Shown piece by piece: positions 61,201 to 64,000 of a DNA stretch of 64,000 nt. Both the position numbers and the translations under genes were made by a program. Location of the stretch: NCBI GenBank assembly GCA_029379385.1, contig CM055610.1, positions 19,245,422 to 19,309,421 of the forward strand, given 5' to 3'. Origin of the DNA: Quillaja saponaria (Eukaryota; Streptophyta; Magnoliopsida; Fabales; Quillajaceae). Positions within the stretch are counted from its first letter, which is position 1. Every line of letters begins with the position of its first letter. The notes under the pieces were generated by a model. It ran no database searches. It saw nothing but the letters and a program-made list of their open reading frames with translations, and was not told where the DNA came from.

Positions 61201-63046
61201 AGCTACTAATAGGCTCCAAAACTGAAGGCATCTTATAACTTATTCACCAAGGTTTCCTCTTTGAATTCATATGGGACACACTCCACTCTGTTGGACAAGC
61301 AAATGCCACAAAACCATAAAGAAAAGCCTTGACAAAAATCTGCCCTAAGACATAAACAATGAACTCAATTTGATAAAGATTTAGTACCAATATTGATAGG
61401 AAAAACTCAATTTGTCGAATCTAATATATGACATGATAGAACTTAGTTATCGATTCATATGATTTAAAAAACAAATCTAATCGATTCATATGATTACAAA
61501 AACAAATCTAGTATAAAGTAAATTAAATCAAATCAATTTTGAATCGTTAATTATTCACTATTGCTACGCTACTGTATTTTGGATCTTACTAAAAAGAAGT
61601 GAAGGGGATTTATTTAGGGCCAACGGATATGATTAGCCATCAACGTTAAAGTTTGCTATCTGTGATTGAACTTAACAATCCGACATCTTTTGTTTGTATT
61701 AGGCGGGTCTTAGATTGATCCTCATCTTTTGTGTACGATGCCAATTCTATTTGTTATCACTATCATACTCAGAAATGTTACAATCATCTTCTTATCTTAT
61801 TTAACTGATAGTAACAGAGAAAATTGAATGCTAATCTTCTTTATTTAGTGACAAACTTTCCAATTTTGAAATTATGATTCTAAATTTACATTAAAAAATG
61901 ATAGCTATCCCACTAGCCTTCAATTGGACATACATTCATGCAAGTGGTCAGCATTGTCTGAAACTTTATAACAAAATTCCTACTATTTCCCAGTTTCCAA
62001 GTACAGTCACTCAAACTTCTCAAACATTTATCCACACAGAATCCTATGTTATAATCCAATGAACAGGTCTACCTAGTACTCATTTTCTTTCCTTTTCCTT
62101 TCTTTCCAACACTATGAAAAAACATATTTTTAGCGAGTGAACTTGATGGAAAATAATATAATACTAAAATTCATTTTTACTTTTCTTGTTATTACTTAAA
62201 TAGCTACTTCAAAACTAGCAAAAATCTCTCACTAATTTATTTAAAGTTAAGTTAAAGTCAGTCACTAATTAGTTTTAAGTCATCAACTAATAAAAAAAAA
62301 ATCCACTAGGCTTCAACTCTTCCAAGCAAGCATATTTGAACATCATTTTCCTTTGCCAAATACTGGGACCACTATGGATTCATTGAATTTAAGGTATGAT
62401 AAATTTGACTACTCGTCCTCTTTAGAACTTCAGTATTGACAGCAAGCCAACAATGACAACAAAAATAAAGCCTTCACATCAACGGACCAAAACAAATTAA
62501 AGATAAAAGTTTTTGCCATTGACATGGACATCAAACCATCTTTTAGCTTGTAAGGAAATAATTCCAAATTTAGGAGAAAATTTTAATCAAAAGGATATAC
62601 ATGGCAGATTCAATGAACCAACAGTAAAAACAATAAGTTTTCCTAGCAAAAGCAACTAAGAAGCCTCATCTACCAATTTGTTTTGTTCTAGGAACCTGTC
62701 TTTCTCCTTCCCTCTTCTTTTCTTTACTAGTGAAAATAAAGGACGCAGAATTATGTGCTTGTAGGGATGCCAAGTACATAGTTTCTTTTATATTATCATA
62801 ATAGCAGTGGACCCATTACAGAGGTACATCCAGAAATAAAAAAATGAGGAATCTGCCTATAATTTAGAGCAAAGGAAAGCAAGTGCTACAAGCTATCTAA
62901 TCCCATAGGTCATGACCATCCTTCAATCAGAAGTTCCAAATAAATATCATACAAGCCATCTGAATACTTTCTTCATGGCTAACTATATGTCTGCCTGCCT
63001 ATAGTCTTTGACATCCATAGCTTAAGAACAGCTTAGACACCAAACA
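58211..63046. other. Intergenic stretch between MIR166 and the HD-Zip gene
   Basis: The left end is the MIR166 promoter region. The rest is AT-rich with scattered decayed repeats. A short open frame at 60693-60794 (MLEIKAMVLRQLALSY...) ends at a good donor-like CAG|GTAATT, but I recognise no family and see no second exon. Nothing else supported. Confidence 0.45.
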
Positions 63047-63871
63047 ATGGAGAGTACTGAGTACATGCAAACATCAAAAGAAAATGGAAGCTTCACCTGT
63101 CCACAGCCAAATCAAACTCCAAAGAAGAAAAAGAATAAGATAGAAAACAAGAGGAGGTTTAGTGATGAACAAATTAGATCATTGGAGTGCATATTTGAAT
63201 CAGAGACAAAGCTAGAGCCAAGGAAGAAGGTGCTACTAGCAAGAGAACTTGGGCTGCAACCTCGCCAAATCGCTATTTGGTTTCAGAACAGAAGAGCCAG
63301 ATGGAAATCAAAACGGTTAGAGCAAGAGTACAGAAACCTCAAAGATGATTATGACAATTTAGCTTCCAAGTTTGAGTCCTTGAAGAAAGAAAAAGAGTCC
63401 TTGCATATAGAGGTAAAATATTTATAGTCTTTTAGTACATCTTTGGGGCACATAATGCCAGTAGATAAGCAACAAAGGTCAATACTTTCTTTTCAAGACC
63501 ATAATCATACATGTTATATTCTATTTTAACAGTTTCAGATGTTAAATAATCTAATGGAAACATCTCATGACGAGGACAAGGAGATCAAGGTTGAGAAAGA
63601 AAAAGAGACAGATGGATACACAAATTGGGGAAGTGAAACAAAGCAAAGTTGCTCAAATAATGAATTGGAAGACAGAGGAGCCCTGGATTCAGATGTTGAA
63701 AAGAGAAACAAAGATAAGTACTTTGAAGACAAAGGACACCAACTTCTGAGGATGAGTGAACATATAAATGGTCCTTTGGCATATCTAGAAAAATGGTATA
63801 GTACTGTCAATCTAGGTGGTGGGTTTGATCAGTCATGTAGCAATTCACAATGGTTTGATTTCTGTACTTGA
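63047..63871 (+). CDS. HB7: HD-Zip class I transcription factor, ATHB7/ATHB12-like
   Basis: Homeodomain-leucine zipper I factor. The ATHB7/12 subgroup is induced by drought and ABA and modulates growth and PP2C expression. Two exons, 63047-63412 and 63533-63871, totalling 234 residues. The homeodomain spans about residues 32-87, with helix 3 [15 protein letters not shown]. The zipper has leucines at exact heptads: 91, 98, 105, 112, 119 and 126. The last of these falls in exon 2, which selects the acceptor at 63532 over the AG at 63538, because the second would break the heptad. The acidic C-terminus ends SQWFDFCT, similar to the aromatic-rich ends (WWEFW) of ATHB7/12. It lies about 4.8 kb from MIR166. 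Confidence 0.92.
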
Positions 63872-64000
63872 AAATTACTCTCTTCTCAACAATATTTCGT
63901 TTAGAAACTACCCCTTACAATGGGCCTTCAGAGGTAGTGGAAAAGCATCCCATCCAGATTAAGGTGGATTAGTAAATCTTAGCTGCACTGAGATGGCCTA
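63872..64000. other. 3' flank of the HD-Zip gene
   Basis: Probable 3' untranslated region running off the window; nothing else seen. Confidence 0.5.

Noticed and set aside
63539..63541. Alternative HD-Zip exon 2 acceptor giving ATG first
   Set aside because: It would remove two residues and break the leucine heptad between positions 119 and 126.

Overview
The window is nuclear DNA from a flowering plant, almost certainly a eudicot. It has AT-rich intergenic DNA, many short spliced exons, and plant-only families (GRF, SAUR, HD-Zip I, CDPK-related kinase, MIR166). I recognise nine protein genes and one microRNA gene, which cover roughly half of the sequence. Exon borders were built by hand from reading frame, splice signals and remembered family alignments, so they are models rather than transcript-supported structures.

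Layout: 407-3188 (-) a growth-regulating factor (GRF) with QLQ and WRC domains and a miR396 target site; 3189-11276 a gene-poor, repeat-bearing stretch; 11277-14818 (+) a leucine-rich-repeat receptor kinase interrupted by a one-base frameshift; 15793-18810 (-) a two-exon gene for a 72-residue membrane protein; 19216-22138 (+) a divergent GRF-interacting factor (GIF/SSXT), head to head with the previous gene; 24161-31214 (-) a 15-exon gene for a coiled-coil protein with a LOTUS-like C-terminal domain; 35181-41467 (+) a CDPK-related kinase (CRK) with a GC-AG intron; 44468-44839 (-) a SAUR; 49657-51821 (+) TFIID subunit TAF7 with an AT-AC (U12-type) last intron; 53934-54884 (-) a seven-membrane-span orphan; 58072-58210 (-) a MIR166 precursor; 63047-63871 (+) an HD-Zip I factor of the ATHB7/ATHB12 type.

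Functionally, the left half carries both partners of the GRF-GIF transcription module for organ growth about 16 kb apart, and the GRF keeps its miR396 site. The right half carries CRK, SAUR, MIR166 and HD-Zip I in the order I remember for Arabidopsis chromosome 2 (CRK3, SAUR32, MIR166A, ATHB7), so it looks like an old conserved block.

I found no CRISPR array, no tRNA or rRNA gene, and no intact transposon. The most notable observations are the GRF/GIF linkage with a divergent GIF, the AT-AC intron in TAF7, the MIR166 hairpin within a conserved block, and the frameshifted receptor kinase.
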